Source of the DNA: Lunularia cruciata
Taxonomy: Eukaryota; Streptophyta; Marchantiopsida; Lunulariales; Lunulariaceae
Length of the DNA: 64,000 nucleotides
NCBI GenBank assembly: GCA_948567375.1
Contig: OX419756.1
Location: 14,699,001-14,763,000 of the forward strand
Reading direction: 5' to 3'
Positions 63,970 through 64,000 of the stretch are shown here, piece after piece. Below the pieces are notes generated by a model. It made no database searches. It had not been told where the DNA came from and saw only the letters and a program-made list of their open reading frames with translations. The stretch's first letter is position 1. Each line of letters opens with the position of its first letter. A program made the translations under genes and the position numbers.

Positions 63970-64000
63970 TTGGGTTTCACCACCTCCCTCTTTCCCTCTA

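Larger units (their letters stand above)
59370..64000 (-). mobile_element. Ty3/gypsy element, family F (F5), 3' part
   Basis: Minus-strand element whose 3' LTR is 59370-60058 and whose internal region runs to the window edge. The order is Gag tail/protease, RT, RNase H, integrase, polypurine tract, LTR. It is distinct from the SDR-MT family: no methyltransferase, no PHD, normal polypurine tract-LTR junction. It is the source family of the solo LTRs F1-F4. It is inserted in Gag of copy D/J. Mostly open, but with some stops and active-site changes. Confidence 0.88.

Overview
The window is nested retrotransposon sequence from a large, repeat-rich eukaryotic nuclear genome. Plant-type Ty3/gypsy polyproteins, TATA-containing LTRs and heavy C-to-T decay at CG and CAG sites suggest a land plant or close relative, probably non-flowering. 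That placement is an inference; no host gene is visible. I see no rRNA, tRNA or CRISPR array.

One family dominates and is called here the SDR-MT family. Copies: A (+, 1-6817, cut by the window edge), B (-, 14188-24084, the reference copy), C (-, 6818-27862, interrupted by other insertions), D/J (-, 36256 to at least 59369, interrupted) and E (-, 39085-48638). The order of the polyprotein is Gag (capsid, two zinc knuckles), aspartic protease, a DNMT3-type cytosine-5 DNA methyltransferase, reverse transcriptase, RNase H, DDE integrase and a C-terminal PHD finger. The methyltransferase carries motifs I, IV, VI, VIII and X in order. A stop before RT sits in a UAG-CAR-YYA readthrough context.

The ends of the family are unusual. 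Two copies with both flanks visible (B and E) start with a ~440-bp repeat (A1) and end with a ~105-bp repeat, the ~440-bp repeat again, and the ~105-bp repeat again (B1-A2-B2). Each is bounded by a 4-bp target duplication. This is the split-direct-repeat layout known from DIRS/PAT/Ngaro elements, here in an element with a gypsy DDE integrase. It is what results if a normal cDNA with LTR = B+A is circularised and then cut at the internal B|A boundary. The sequence just after A1 (PBS) is complementary to the predicted 5' end of the element's own RNA, 29 nt below a TATA box. That is the signature of Tf1-type self-priming, and copy E has matching changes on both sides of the pairing.

Layout: 1-6817 copy A; 6818-27862 copy C, containing a chimeric F LTR (9312-9837), an F solo LTR (13053-13744), copy B (14188-24084) and an H solo LTR (24289-26194); 27863-31519 old unclassified sequence with a divergent LTR-like stretch; 31520-36255 an old F-family integrase fragment split by a 3.9-kb H unit (31694-35628); 36256-59369 copy D/J containing an F solo LTR (itself split by copy E), another F solo LTR (50947-51638), an H solo LTR (52162-54073) and a 2.4-kb non-coding relative of the SDR-MT family (56629-59031); 59370-64000 the 3' LTR and pol of a second Ty3/gypsy family (F), running off the right edge.

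All protein-coding copies are broken by stops or frameshifts, so the window shows fossils, but the domain order and signals can be reconstructed by comparing copies. A writer (DNMT3-like) and a chromatin reader (PHD) in one retroelement suggest a link between integration and chromatin marking; this is inference.
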